From: JL08 sp039969355
GTDB taxonomy: Bacteria > Pseudomonadota > Alphaproteobacteria > Rhodobacterales > Rhodobacteraceae
DNA: 64,000 nucleotides
Direction of reading: 5' to 3'
NCBI GenBank assembly: GCA_039969355.1
Contig: JBDVOA010000007.1
Coordinates: 124,001 to 188,000, forward strand
Shown: positions 33,820-43,067 of the stretch, in pieces
Numbering within the stretch: position 1 is the first letter of the stretch
How the letters are laid out: each line of letters starts with the position of its first letter
Program-made: the position numbers and the translations under genes
Notes under the pieces: model-generated
The model's database searches: none
What the model was told of the DNA's origin: nothing
Seen by the model: only the letters and a program-made list of their open reading frames with translations

Positions 33820-34117
33820 CTTACGGCCTCCGTATCGTGTTCTTCTGTCACTCATCTAGCGCTTTTGCAGCGATGCCGACACTCGAATTGCAGGTTCGGG
33901 AAATTCGCATGGCATAGTTGTAAGTCCCTAAATTAGCCTTGGACAGAGATTTCGAAACATCTGATTGACTAGTATACCAGTTTCTGTGAAAAGTGAACCT
34001 AAACTTGGGTCAGCGCTGCAACCAGCTGGCCCAACGGTATGAAAGGATGTCCAAATATCTTTGAACCGCCGCATCCGGGCAATGGGCCTCTTCCAATTTG
34101 AAAAAGGGAATCAGAAC
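33820..34117. other. Divergent regulatory region between GntR and SDR genes
   Basis: About 300 bases with no gene. It holds the operator copy at 33967 and must hold promoters for both the GntR and SDR genes. TTGACT overlaps the operator on the plus strand, but no good -10 was found. Confidence 0.5.
33967..33983. promoter_or_regulatory. Operator candidate GACTAGTATACCAGTTT upstream of the SDR gene
   Basis: Exact copy of 32477-32493. It lies 135 bases before the SDR start and 148 bases before the GntR start. The two identical 17-mers flank the regulator gene, which supports a shared regulon. Confidence 0.7.
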
Positions 34118-34861
34118 ATGAAACTTACTGGACAAACCGCAATTGTGACAGGCGGTGGGCGCGATATCGGTCAGGCAGCAGCACTCAAGCTCGCGTCAGA
34201 AGGCGCAAGCGTTGCGATAAACTATTTTTCCAGCAGTTCGGGCGCGGATGCCGTCGTCGAACAGATCATTGCGAAGGGTGGCCGGGCCTTCGCCCTTAAA
34301 GGCGACCTGACCAAACAGGAAGAAATAGACGTACTTGTTGCAAAGACGGTCGAGGAATTTGGCGGGATCAATATTCTGGTCAACAACGCTGGTGGACTAA
34401 TTGCGCGCAAGAAGATCGCAGAAATGGAACTTGATCATTGGAACGCGGTGTTGGACCTGAATCTGACTAGCGTGTTCATGGTGACCAAAGCCTGTCTTGC
34501 TCATATGAAGACGGGAACAATCGTCAATCTGGCCAGTCAGGCGGCGCGTGACGGCGGCGGGGCCGGAGCCGTTGCATACGCCGCGTCCAAAGGCGCCATA
34601 ATGACGATGACACGGGGATTGGCCAAAGAGCTTGGGCCGGAAATTCGTGTAAATGCCTTGTGTCCCGGAATGATCGATACGGACTTTCACAATGTACATA
34701 CACCTGATGCGGCGCGACGGGGATACGAAGCCGCGGTTCCGGTCAGGCGACAGGGGTCTACCGAAGATACCGCCAATCTGATTCTTTTTCTTGCTTGCGA
34801 AGACTCGGCATTCATCACAGGTGCCAACATCGACATCAACGGTGGTATGCTGTTTTCCTGA
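34118..34861 (+). CDS. Short-chain dehydrogenase/reductase (SDR)
   Basis: Classical SDR of 247 residues. IVTGGGRDIGQAAALKLASE is the NAD(P)-binding motif (Gly-rich, with Asp in place of the more common Gly/Arg before IG). ILVNNAGG is the structural motif, and the Ser of VNLASQAARDGG with Tyr and Lys of VAYAASKGAIM make the catalytic triad. NALCPGMIDTDF follows. The start is set by AAGGG upstream and the fold start at MKLTGQTAIVT. A shared operator suggests that it oxidises or reduces the acid imported by the TRAP system. Confidence 0.9.
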   Translation: MKLTGQTAIVTGGGRDIGQAAALKLASEGASVAINYFSSSSGADAVVEQIIAKGGRAFALKGDLTKQEEIDVLVAKTVEEFGGINILVNNAGGLIARKKIAEMELDHWNAVLDLNLTSVFMVTKACLAHMKTGTIVNLASQAARDGGGAGAVAYAASKGAIMTMTRGLAKELGPEIRVNALCPGMIDTDFHNVHTPDAARRGYEAAVPVRRQGSTEDTANLILFLACEDSAFITGANIDINGGMLFS

Positions 34862-34874
34862 GCCGTTAGGGAAT

Positions 34875-34890
34875 TTCCGAGATGTCGGAA
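34875..34890 (+). terminator. Weak hairpin after the SDR gene
   Basis: TTCCGA pairs with TCGGAA around GATG, 14 bases after the stop, followed by CTTTGAG. The T-run is short, so this is a weak candidate. Confidence 0.35.
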
Positions 34891-35205
34891 CTTTGAGTCG
34901 CGCAACAAAAAAAGTGTGAGCCGGCAGCTTCTCACTGATCCTCCGGACTTGATGGCCGCCGTGCTACGGTTCTGGGCGGTCGAGGCCGTAGGTGAGCTAC
35001 CTGATCATCCTAATGTTTAGTTGGCATATGTTAAAAGTGGCCGGATCTGCATTGTGAGTGGTATCCAAAAACGAATAGTCAGCCAAGGCGATAGTTTTGT
35101 CGTTTCCTTCTTCGCAAGCTGTTGCCACTCGTATCGGAAAACTGCACCAAGTGACTTTCGTGCGGCGTTTCTGTTAATTGTCGCGTCGACACGGCATACA
35201 AAAAA
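34891..35205. other. Intergenic, no gene recognised
   Basis: About 315 bases between the convergent SDR and mechanosensitive channel genes. No frame with family resemblance and no repeat was seen. Confidence 0.45.
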
Positions 35206-36522
35206 CTATTCTTCTGGCGCTTCTCGTTTGAGAAGGTCACCGTCCTGCAATTCTTGGCGTTCCTCATTCACCATTCTTTCCAGCTCTATTTCTGCTTTGA
35301 TTTGTACGTCTTCGATTTGGACTTCCGCCTCAGGTATTACAGGAGACATGGTGAGTGGTTTGGGATCGATTTCCACGGCGGCACTATCTGTACGTAGGCG
35401 ATAGGTCGGTTCTGGCATTTCAATTCCCGCAGCATCAAATGCAGCCAATGATAATCTCATTGCCTCGCCTCGCGCGCGGGCAAAGCTCGTGTCATTCTGA
35501 GCAATCCAACCCGCCAGCCGCAAGGATACGGTGCTATCGCCCAACTCACTTATCCAGACATCCGGCGCAGGTACTTTTAGAACGAAAGGTAATCCCCGAA
35601 GAGTCTCTGACGCCAACTGGCGGGCCATTGCCAGATCCGTGCCATAAGCGACACATAGATCAAAAACAAAACGACGTTCGTCATTGCGAGAGTAGTTTAC
35701 AATGCGGCTCTTGAAGACAGTTGCATTCGGTATTCGGATGTGGTTGCCGTCAAAGGAAAGCAATATAGTGGCTCTGCTTGTCAAGCGAATGACTTTGCCA
35801 ATATCACCGTCAATCTGGATCGTGTCATTGGGTCTGAATGGTTGGCGGATAGACAACATTATCGAAGCTATGAAATTTTCAACGGTGTCTTTGACCGCAA
35901 AGCCAATGGCCAGCCCAACAATGCCCGCGGCACCTAAAATGGTCGACAGCAAGGCTGTAGCACCGAGGATATCCAATGCCACCACCAACGCGGCCACTAT
36001 AAACGCGAGGCGAAGCAGTTGCCGATAGATGTCGGCAATAAATGCGTTGGGTGCAATCCTGTCCCAGGGGCTTTTTAGACGGGCAATTAGAAAGCCTACA
36101 AACACAACGGTTACAAATGCGACGACTGCAACCGCAGCCAACGGCAAGTAAGCGATAAACTGGTTGGCTCGCTCAACAAATCGCTGTGCAGCGGGGTTCA
36201 GCCGCTCGACAACATCGGTTGTTTTGATGACTTCGTTCTCAATGGCCACCACACCTTGGACGCGAGCCGCGATGTTGCTTAGCCGAAAAGCTGTCGAGCT
36301 ATCTAACGTGGTGCCCCGCAGTGTAACGATGCCGGATGATACGGTCACCGTGACATTTTCAAAACCGTCCAACTCACCCAGAATATTACGAATTCTTACC
36401 GCAATTGCAGCGTCCTGAGTGGCACTGTCTTCGACTGCAATGGTACCGTCAGGCTGGCCGGTGACCTGCGCGGTAACCGCCACAGGCAAGAGAAGAAGAA
36501 AAAACAGAATGACAAATCGCAT
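35206..36522 (-). CDS. Small-conductance mechanosensitive channel (MscS) with BON domain
   Basis: Inner-membrane channel of 438 residues. A signal-like N-terminal helix is followed by a periplasmic BON domain (residues about 35-105; VRIRNILGELDGFENVTVTV, GIVTLRGTTLDSSTAFRLSN). Three to four helices then end in the pore-lining TM3 (GAAGIVGLAIGFAVKDTVEN). The MscS beta domain follows (NDTIQIDGDIGKVIRLTSRA TILL, IRIPNATVFKSRIVNYSRND) and then an extended acidic tail. MscS channels release solutes on hypo-osmotic shock. BON-MscS fusions are known in alphaproteobacteria. Monocistronic. Confidence 0.9.
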   Translation of the reverse strand: MRFVILFFLLLLPVAVTAQVTGQPDGTIAVEDSATQDAAIAVRIRNILGELDGFENVTVTVSSGIVTLRGTTLDSSTAFRLSNIAARVQGVVAIENEVIKTTDVVERLNPAAQRFVERANQFIAYLPLAAVAVVAFVTVVFVGFLIARLKSPWDRIAPNAFIADIYRQLLRLAFIVAALVVALDILGATALLSTILGAAGIVGLAIGFAVKDTVENFIASIMLSIRQPFRPNDTIQIDGDIGKVIRLTSRATILLSFDGNHIRIPNATVFKSRIVNYSRNDERRFVFDLCVAYGTDLAMARQLASETLRGLPFVLKVPAPDVWISELGDSTVSLRLAGWIAQNDTSFARARGEAMRLSLAAFDAAGIEMPEPTYRLRTDSAAVEIDPKPLTMSPVIPEAEVQIEDVQIKAEIELERMVNEERQELQDGDLLKREAPEE

Positions 36523-36844
36523 GAGTATGTATCAATGTTGTTCAAATATCCGGTGATCATAGCGGACAAGCTGCTGCGATCAAAGTTCTTCTAGTGACAA
36601 CGCTTTAGCCTTTTGACATCCGGCAATATAGCACCGCTTCGTTTGGTGGCTGCCGAGGTATCATGTCCGGCTGCGCATTCGGACATGGGGTAGGCTTTTC
36701 GACCGGGCAATTAAAGGCGCTATCTCTTAACGCCTCAAATAGCTTCACGATGGCGCGGATGCCAATATGTAAATCAATGCCATTTCCAACGCCACTCCCG
36801 CTCGCTGTTTCTCGCTGGGTCGACGCCGTCACCTAGGTGCGATA
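36523..36844. other. Intergenic, no gene recognised
   Basis: 322 bases upstream of the channel gene. A 75-codon minus-strand frame (36832-36605) rich in Pro and Cys has no recognised family. The channel promoter should lie near 36530-36600. Confidence 0.45.
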
Positions 36845-37059
36845 TCACACCAGAACTATCGCTGTGCTAGGTGATCCCTGGGGATCAATTTCGGTCTGGC
36901 CAGCGCGTACTCTGACCCGCGCTTTGAGATCAGCAGGGTTCACGTCAGAATACCGGAAATCGACTTGACCCTCATCGGGACCAGGCGGATCAAGTTCGAG
37001 TCCTCTAGGTGCAGCGCGTCGGAGGCCGGACAAAATGAGGTATAAGTAAAGGCCTTCAT
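36845..37059 (-). pseudogene. Frameshifted N-terminal remnant of a quinone oxidoreductase-like MDR enzyme
   Basis: AGGAG precedes ATG 37059. The first frame reads MKAFTYTSFCPASDALHLED. After a shift the second frame gives LELDPPGPDEGQVDFRYSDV then NPADLKARVRVRAGQTE. Together they match the N-terminus of zinc-type alcohol dehydrogenase-like quinone oxidoreductases, where VNPADxKxRxG is conserved. A stop at 36845 and loss of similarity leave only about 65 of some 330 residues. It was divergent from the dehalogenase gene. Confidence 0.6.
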
Positions 37060-37164
37060 TCCAATCTCCTGTTGATCGCAAGTTGAATGTTAGAGAGGCG
37101 CTGCAATTTGTTTGGTTCCGAAGTGTCAGATTGCTAATCTCATCTTAGGCGGAAGGACGAGAAG

Positions 37165-38067
37165 ATGAAAACGCTTAGAACACCAGATTCGCGGTTTGAT
37201 GGGCTGTTGGATTACGCATTTGCTCCGAACTACCTAGCGGTCGATGACAGCGAAGGCGGCAATCTGCGTGTGCATTATGTTGATGAAGGCGCGTACGGCG
37301 CCGACCCGATCCTCGCTATGCATGGCGAGCCAACGTGGTCCTATCTTTACCGTCACATGATACCGATTTGGACAGGTGCCGGGCACAGGGTCATTGCCCC
37401 TGATCTCGTTGGTTTCGGGCGCTCAGACAAACCTACTGATCGGAACGACTATACTTATCAACGCCATGTGGATTGGATGCGCTCGGTCGTTGAACAACTT
37501 GAATTGAAAGAGATCACTCTGGTTTGCCAGGATTGGGGCGGGCTCATTGGTTTGCGACTAGTGGCTGACATGCCAGAGAGGTTCGCGCGAATTGTGGTCG
37601 CCAACACCGCCTTGCCGACAGGGGATTATCCCATCGGCGTCGCGTTTGAAAACTGGCGGGCGTATTCGCAATCTGTGCCGGTCTTTCGTTGCGGTCGGAT
37701 TGTTTCTGGCGGCACAGAAACTAAACTGGATGCAAGGGAAGAGGCTGCATATGACGCGCCCTTTCCGGATGCCGGTTATCTCGCCGGAGCGCGCGAGTTT
37801 CCGATGTTGGTCCCTTCGACGCCGCGGGATCTGGCGTCCGAGGCCAACCGAGCGGCCTGGGTCAGGCTCGGGTCATTTGAAAAGCCAGTTTTGACGGCCT
37901 TCGGTTCAGACGACAAGGTCATGGCTGGCATTGAAAAAGTATTTCAATCACTGATTCCGGGTGCCGCAGGTCAGGATCATACTCTTTTTCCCAAAGCCGG
38001 GCACTTTTTGCAGGAAGACGTCGGGCCCGAGTTGGCGGCTCTCGTGAATCGCTTTATCGCAGGCTGA
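37165..38067 (+). CDS. Haloalkane dehalogenase, subfamily I (DhlA-like)
   Basis: Alpha/beta hydrolase of 300 residues that hydrolyses carbon-halogen bonds. HGEPTW (53-58) is the oxyanion and halide region. VCQDWGG carries the nucleophile Asp-123 and halide-binding Trp-124. FENWRAY supplies a second Trp (164) at the place of DhlA Trp-175, and YDAPFPDAGYLAGAREFP is the cap region of subfamily I. FGSDDKV (Asp-249 or 250) gives the acid and KAGHFLQED the His-280. All expected catalytic residues are present and length fits DhlA. The gene stands alone, with no halo-acid dehalogenase beside it. Confidence 0.85.
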   Translation: MKTLRTPDSRFDGLLDYAFAPNYLAVDDSEGGNLRVHYVDEGAYGADPILAMHGEPTWSYLYRHMIPIWTGAGHRVIAPDLVGFGRSDKPTDRNDYTYQRHVDWMRSVVEQLELKEITLVCQDWGGLIGLRLVADMPERFARIVVANTALPTGDYPIGVAFENWRAYSQSVPVFRCGRIVSGGTETKLDAREEAAYDAPFPDAGYLAGAREFPMLVPSTPRDLASEANRAAWVRLGSFEKPVLTAFGSDDKVMAGIEKVFQSLIPGAAGQDHTLFPKAGHFLQEDVGPELAALVNRFIAG

Positions 38068-38071
38068 CATT

Positions 38072-38593
38072 CTATTCGCGAATTTCTCCCGGTTTCACGC
38101 CCCATAGCGCTTCTTTGCGCGCCCAACCCTTGTATCCGCCGGTGGACAGACGGCACCATTCGAGCGAGCAATCTCCGAGTCGGGCAACAACGCCTTGTTC
38201 CAGTGCGGCAGTTATCGGGGTCGTCAGGTCGGGACGCGAATGAAGAGTCAGCATGTCCTTTTCGACAATCACTGTCCGGTTGCCTGACAACAGAGAGTAA
38301 TGCACCCAACCACCGACGCCATCACGATCCTGCACCCGGCGCCAGTGACCGTGTTCGGCTGTGATCTGAAGCGGCATATCGCGCCGGGTTAGCACCCAGT
38401 CGATCCGATGGCTGAGGGAAGGACCACGTCTCACGTTACCTTCGGCAGCCTTCATCGACACGTATCGTGGGATTGGCAGGTTGGTAACCGCGCCTTTCCT
38501 GTTTTCAGACTGGGCCAGTACGTTTGTCGCAGCGGCAAGCCATAGCGCCGCGCAGAGTGCGACAGATTCAATTAGAAAGCCCAATTTACTCAT
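38072..38593 (-). CDS. Exported bacterial SH3 domain protein
   Basis: Protein of 173 residues with a signal peptide (SVALCAALWLAAATNVLA, cleavage before QS). Two SH3-like repeats follow: GNVRRGPSLSHRIDWVLTRR with GGWVHYSLLSG, and LTLHSRPDLTTPITAALEQG with YKGWARKEALWGV. Such SH3_3/SH3_4 proteins bind peptidoglycan or other envelope parts. It converges with the dehalogenase gene with only 4 bases between the stops, and is divergent from the hydroxyacid dehydrogenase gene. Confidence 0.85.
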   Translation of the reverse strand: MSKLGFLIESVALCAALWLAAATNVLAQSENRKGAVTNLPIPRYVSMKAAEGNVRRGPSLSHRIDWVLTRRDMPLQITAEHGHWRRVQDRDGVGGWVHYSLLSGNRTVIVEKDMLTLHSRPDLTTPITAALEQGVVARLGDCSLEWCRLSTGGYKGWARKEALWGVKPGEIRE

Positions 38594-38723
38594 ATGACCG
38601 CCTGGTTTTTCGCCAAATTATCTGCCACGACATCAATTTTTCAGCCAGGTTCTTGTGCCCCGTGCTTACATCGGACACCATGCCATGAAGAAGTCGGCCG
38701 AGGGAAGCCGTTGGAGGGATTTG

Positions 38724-39710
38724 ATGCCAGCTGAACGTTTGAGTGTTGTCGTTACGCGACGGTTACCCGAAGCAGTTGAGACTCGCCTGTCTGAACTTTT
38801 TGATGTTCGGTTGCGGACGGAAGACACTCCCATGACCCGGTCAGAGCTGATCGATGCGGTGCAAAACACTGATGTTTTAGTGCCGACGGTAACCGACACA
38901 ATCGACAGTTCGCTTATCGGTCAGGCTTCGGACCGGCTGAAGCTGATCGCAAATTATGGTGCGGGCGTGGATCACATTGACGTCTCAACCGCCCGCCAGC
39001 GTGGCATACTTGTGTCAAACACCCCGGGCGTTCTGACTGACGACACCGCGGATATGGCACTTGCGCTGATGCTCGCCGTTACACGGCGCATTCCCGAAGG
39101 ATTGGCGCTTATGCAATCGGGTGAATGGGAGGGCTGGGCCCCTACGGCTCTGATGGGTGCACGTGTCGGTGGCAAACGGCTGGGTATTCTGGGCATGGGC
39201 CGCATTGGCCAGGCCGTCGCCTATCGTGCACGCGCCTTTGGCATGCAGATACATTATCATAACCGAAAACGCTTGCGCGCCGAAACAGAATCCGCGTTAG
39301 AGGCAACCTATTGGGATAGCCTGGACCAGATGGTCGCGCGCATGGATGTGCTAAGCATCAATTGCCCGCACACCCCCAGTACATTTCATTTAATGAATGC
39401 GCGACGTCTCAAGCTTATGAAGCCGTCCGCTGTGATCGTGAACACGTCACGTGGAGAAGTAATTGACGAAAATGCCCTGACCCGGATGTTGCGAGCGGGC
39501 GACATAGCCGGGGCAGGGCTTGATGTTTACGAGCACGGCAATGAAATCAACCCGCGACTGCGCGCACTAAAGAATGTTGTGCTCCTGCCGCATATGGGAT
39601 CAGCGACGCAGGAGGGGCGGGCAGAAATGGGCGAAAAAGTTCTTATTAATATCAAGACTTTCGACGATGGACACCGACCACCGGATCAGGTTGTGCCGTC
39701 AATGCTGTAA
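38724..39710 (+). CDS. D-2-hydroxyacid dehydrogenase (glyoxylate/hydroxypyruvate reductase-like)
   Basis: NAD(P)-dependent dehydrogenase of 328 residues. ATG 38724 has GGAGGG 5 nt upstream. Motifs are NYGAGVDHIDVSTARQRGIL, the cofactor fold LGILGMGRIGQAVAYRARAF, the catalytic Arg in VNTSRGEVID, the Glu region after it (AGAGLDVYEHG), and the catalytic His in VLLPHMGSATQEGR. It resembles GhrB/GyaR-type enzymes that reduce glyoxylate and hydroxypyruvate. It is divergent from the SH3 gene and followed at 61 bases by the gamma-glutamyltranspeptidase gene. Confidence 0.9.
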   Translation: MPAERLSVVVTRRLPEAVETRLSELFDVRLRTEDTPMTRSELIDAVQNTDVLVPTVTDTIDSSLIGQASDRLKLIANYGAGVDHIDVSTARQRGILVSNTPGVLTDDTADMALALMLAVTRRIPEGLALMQSGEWEGWAPTALMGARVGGKRLGILGMGRIGQAVAYRARAFGMQIHYHNRKRLRAETESALEATYWDSLDQMVARMDVLSINCPHTPSTFHLMNARRLKLMKPSAVIVNTSRGEVIDENALTRMLRAGDIAGAGLDVYEHGNEINPRLRALKNVVLLPHMGSATQEGRAEMGEKVLINIKTFDDGHRPPDQVVPSML

Positions 39711-39771
39711 ACATCTATCTTGCTAGTTCAGATGCCAATCCGGCATTTCATCTCTAGGAAAGGCATTTCTC

Positions 39772-41553
39772 GTGACACGTTTTCTTTCGACAATGTTGAT
39801 GATTGTAGCAAGTTCAGCGTCGGCGCAACAGACCGCTGACAGCGTTCAGCCCGAAGCGGCGACCGCAGGCGTTTTTGAATCTCTTTCGCCTGAGGTTCAG
39901 GCGTCACTGGTCGCAAAGGCGGACGGACAACCTGTAAAGGCAGAAAACTGGATGGTTGCCGCTGCCAATCCTCTGGCGGTCCAGGCGGGCGCTAAGATCT
40001 TGCGCGCAGGTGGTACGGCCGCGGATGCAATGGTTGCGGTACAAGCTGTATTGGGTTTGGTCGAGCCGCAGTCGTCTGGGCTGGGGGGTGGAGCTTTTCT
40101 TGTCTGGTATGATGCTGCCAGCGGTGAGTTGACGACGCTGGATGGGCGCGAAACCGCACCGGTTGCTGCGACACCGACGCTCTTTCAGGACGAAAATGGC
40201 GAAACGCTCAAATTCTTTGATGCCGTTGTTGGCGGACTTTCTGTCGGGACGCCGGGCACGCCGGCGCTGATGGCGCGCGCCCATGAAAAATGGGGCAAAG
40301 CGCATTGGAGAACCTTGTTCGAAGATGCCGAGGCTTTGGCAAATGAGGGTTTTTCAGTTTCGCCGCGTCTGGCGGGGCTTGTAGAAGCTGATGCTGAAAG
40401 ATTGTCTCGTTTTGAAAATACCGCTGCCTATTTTCTGCCCGATGGTGAACCGGTGAAGGTTGGTGACGTTCTGAAAAACGCGGCATATGGCAAAACGATA
40501 GCTGCCCTCGCAGCAGGTGGGCCCGATGCGTTTTATACAGGTCAGATAGCGGACGACATTGTGCAAACTGTGCAATCTGCCACCGGTAACCCGGGTGTTT
40601 TGTCGACACTAGATTTGGCGATTTATCAGGTTAAGGAACGACCGGCGGTTTGTGCGGAATATCGCAAGCACGATGTATGTGGGATGGGTCCGCCCTCATC
40701 TGGCGCACTCACCGTTGGTCAGATACTCGGTATGTTAGATGGATATGATCTTGCGGCCCTTGGTGCCGACAACGCCGAAGCATGGCGACTGATCGGAGAT
40801 GCGTCGCGCCTCGCCTTCGCAGACAGGGGACGGTATATGGCGGACAGCGATTTTGTCCCCATGCCAACAAAGGGTCTGATTGATCCGGGTTATCTTGCTG
40901 CGCGCGGCGCCCTGTTGGCGGGTCCGAATGCGCTGAAGCAGGTCGCTCCTGGTGCGCCAGAGTTTGATCACGCATTGAATCTGGCAGACGATATCTCAAT
41001 CGAATATCCTTCAACATCGCACATCTCGATCGTCGACGGCGCAGGCAATGTGCTGTCGATGACGACTACTATTGAAAACGGGTTCGGTTCCCGGCTTATG
41101 GTTGGTGGGTTCCTGTTGAACAATGAACTGACGGATTTTTCATTCCGCTCTCATTCTGACGGTGTTGCGATCGCCAACCGGATAGAACCGGGCAAAAGGC
41201 CACGATCATCTATGGCGCCAACCATCGTGATGAAAGATGACGCACCGGTTCTGGCCATCGGTTCACCAGGCGGTAGCCGGATCATCGGCTATGTGGCCAA
41301 AACGATCATCGCGCATCTGGATTGGGGAATGGATGTGCAGCAAGCGGTTGCGTTGCCCCATGCAGTTAATCGGTTCGGAACATATGATCTCGAGGATGGA
41401 ACGTCTGCTGTTGAGCAGCAGGCCGCCCTGGAGGAGATGGGTTTTGAAGTTTCAGTGCGCGGCTTGACGTCTGGCCTGCATGTAATTGCAATCGGGAAAA
41501 ATCTTGCGGGCGGGGCTGATCCGCGACGCGAAGGCATCGCGCTGGGCGAATAG
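39772..41553 (+). CDS. ggt: Gamma-glutamyltranspeptidase
   Basis: Periplasmic Ntn-hydrolase of 593 residues that cleaves gamma-glutamyl bonds such as those of glutathione. The GTG start has AGGAAAGG 8 nt upstream and opens a signal peptide ending near SASA-QQ. The precursor is expected to cut itself before Thr-415 in PSTSHISIVDGAGN, which becomes the nucleophile. NGFGSRLMVGGFLLNNELTD and RPRSSMAPTIV with GSPGGSRII are also conserved. The GlcD-like gene starts 10 bases after its stop, so they are cotranscribed. Confidence 0.93.
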   Translation: MTRFLSTMLMIVASSASAQQTADSVQPEAATAGVFESLSPEVQASLVAKADGQPVKAENWMVAAANPLAVQAGAKILRAGGTAADAMVAVQAVLGLVEPQSSGLGGGAFLVWYDAASGELTTLDGRETAPVAATPTLFQDENGETLKFFDAVVGGLSVGTPGTPALMARAHEKWGKAHWRTLFEDAEALANEGFSVSPRLAGLVEADAERLSRFENTAAYFLPDGEPVKVGDVLKNAAYGKTIAALAAGGPDAFYTGQIADDIVQTVQSATGNPGVLSTLDLAIYQVKERPAVCAEYRKHDVCGMGPPSSGALTVGQILGMLDGYDLAALGADNAEAWRLIGDASRLAFADRGRYMADSDFVPMPTKGLIDPGYLAARGALLAGPNALKQVAPGAPEFDHALNLADDISIEYPSTSHISIVDGAGNVLSMTTTIENGFGSRLMVGGFLLNNELTDFSFRSHSDGVAIANRIEPGKRPRSSMAPTIVMKDDAPVLAIGSPGGSRIIGYVAKTIIAHLDWGMDVQQAVALPHAVNRFGTYDLEDGTSAVEQQAALEEMGFEVSVRGLTSGLHVIAIGKNLAGGADPRREGIALGE

Positions 41554-41563
41554 GAGAATCCAG

Positions 41564-42976
41564 ATGGTTCATGCCACGGCGCTACCGCGCAACGAAGACG
41601 GGATCGCCACGGCGATTGGCGTGCTTAAACAACAATTCGCAGAGCAGTTACAGACGGGGCAAGCGATCCGAGAGCAGCACGCGCATACCACAACCTGGAT
41701 TGCCAATCAGCCACCCGACGCGGTTGTGTTTCCGACCAGCACGGTGGAAGTGGCGCAAATTGTAAAAACCTGCGCGGCACATCGCGTGCCAATTATCCCG
41801 TTTGGGACAGGAACCTCACTTGAAGGTCATGTGAACGCTCCGGCAGGTGGCATTTCGGTTGACCTGAGCCAAATGAACAAGGTGCTGGCCGTGCATCCCG
41901 AAGATCTGGATTGCGTTGTTCAGCCCGGCGTCACCCGCGAGCAGCTCAACACCGATCTGCGCGATCAGGGGTTGTTTTTCCCTATCGATCCGGGAGCAAA
42001 TGCGTCTTTGGGAGGGATGGCCTCAACCCGGGCATCCGGCACAAATGCGGTTCGATATGGCACCATGCGCGATAATGTGCTGGCGCTTGAGGCCGTGATG
42101 GCGGATGGCACAGTAATTCGAACGGCAACGCGGGCCAAAAAATCGTCAGCGGGATATGATCTGACCCGACTTCTGATCGGATCGGAGGGCACATTGGGCT
42201 TGATCACCGAGATTACATTGAAACTGCAAGGTATTCCTGAGTCTATTTCATCAGCACGATGTTCTTTCCCAACTGTCGATGCAGCCTGTCAGGCAGTGAT
42301 GATGGTGATCCAATACGGCATCCCCGTCGCGCGGATCGAATTGCTAGACGCGCTGCAGGTCAAAGCGGTAAATGCTTACTCGAAATTAACATTACCCGAA
42401 GAACCGTTGTTGCTGCTGGAATTTCACGGCACTGAAACAAGCGTTGCCGAGCAGGCAGAAAGTTTTGGTGCCATCGCCGAAGAGTTTGGCGCACACGGTT
42501 ACACCACCACGAAATCCACCGAAGAACGAAATGCAATGTGGCAGGCCCGGCACGATGTCTATTGGGCAACTTTGCAGCTTCGCCCCGGAGCCAAAGGGAT
42601 TTCAACGGACGTCTGCGTACCCATCTCGCGGCTCGCTGAATGCGTTACAAAGGCGCAGACCCTGCTGGAGGAACTCGAGATCATCGCCCCTGTGGTTGGA
42701 CATGTTGGTGACGGAAATTTCCATTTCCTGTTGCTCATCGACATGGATAACCCCGATGAAGTATCCAAGGCGGATGGCTTTGTTTCATGGTTGAATGAAC
42801 TGGCGATTTCGATGGAAGGCACATGTACCGGAGAACACGGAATTGGTCAGGGCAAAATGCCTTATCTCGTGAAGGAACTCGGGGAGGCAACAACCTATAT
42901 GGCGGCCCTAAAGACTGCCCTTGATCCTCTTGGGATCATGAATCCAGGTAAAATTCTCATACCTCCCATTGCCTGA
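41564..42976 (+). CDS. FAD-linked 2-hydroxyacid oxidase/dehydrogenase (GlcD/D-lactate dehydrogenase-like)
   Basis: Flavoprotein of 470 residues. The N-terminal FAD_binding_4 domain contains VPIIPFGTGTSLEGHVNAPA and VQPGVTREQLN. The C-terminal FAD-oxidase domain ends with GHVGDGNFHFLLL, carrying the catalytic His, and GTCTGEHGIGQGKMPYL. TAGGAG lies 8 nt upstream of ATG 41564. It probably oxidises a D-2-hydroxy acid such as D-lactate or glycolate and passes electrons to quinone or cytochrome. Glycolate oxidase partners GlcE and GlcF are absent, so D-lactate dehydrogenase type is more likely. It shares an operon with ggt. Confidence 0.9.
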   Translation: MVHATALPRNEDGIATAIGVLKQQFAEQLQTGQAIREQHAHTTTWIANQPPDAVVFPTSTVEVAQIVKTCAAHRVPIIPFGTGTSLEGHVNAPAGGISVDLSQMNKVLAVHPEDLDCVVQPGVTREQLNTDLRDQGLFFPIDPGANASLGGMASTRASGTNAVRYGTMRDNVLALEAVMADGTVIRTATRAKKSSAGYDLTRLLIGSEGTLGLITEITLKLQGIPESISSARCSFPTVDAACQAVMMVIQYGIPVARIELLDALQVKAVNAYSKLTLPEEPLLLLEFHGTETSVAEQAESFGAIAEEFGAHGYTTTKSTEERNAMWQARHDVYWATLQLRPGAKGISTDVCVPISRLAECVTKAQTLLEELEIIAPVVGHVGDGNFHFLLLIDMDNPDEVSKADGFVSWLNELAISMEGTCTGEHGIGQGKMPYLVKELGEATTYMAALKTALDPLGIMNPGKILIPPIA

Positions 42977-43067
42977 AATCAATGTGAACTAGTCAAGACA
43001 TCACAAGCTTAGCGAGTTTTGTTTCACTTTTCGAACAAATCTCAAACAATCGTCCAGATTGTTCACA

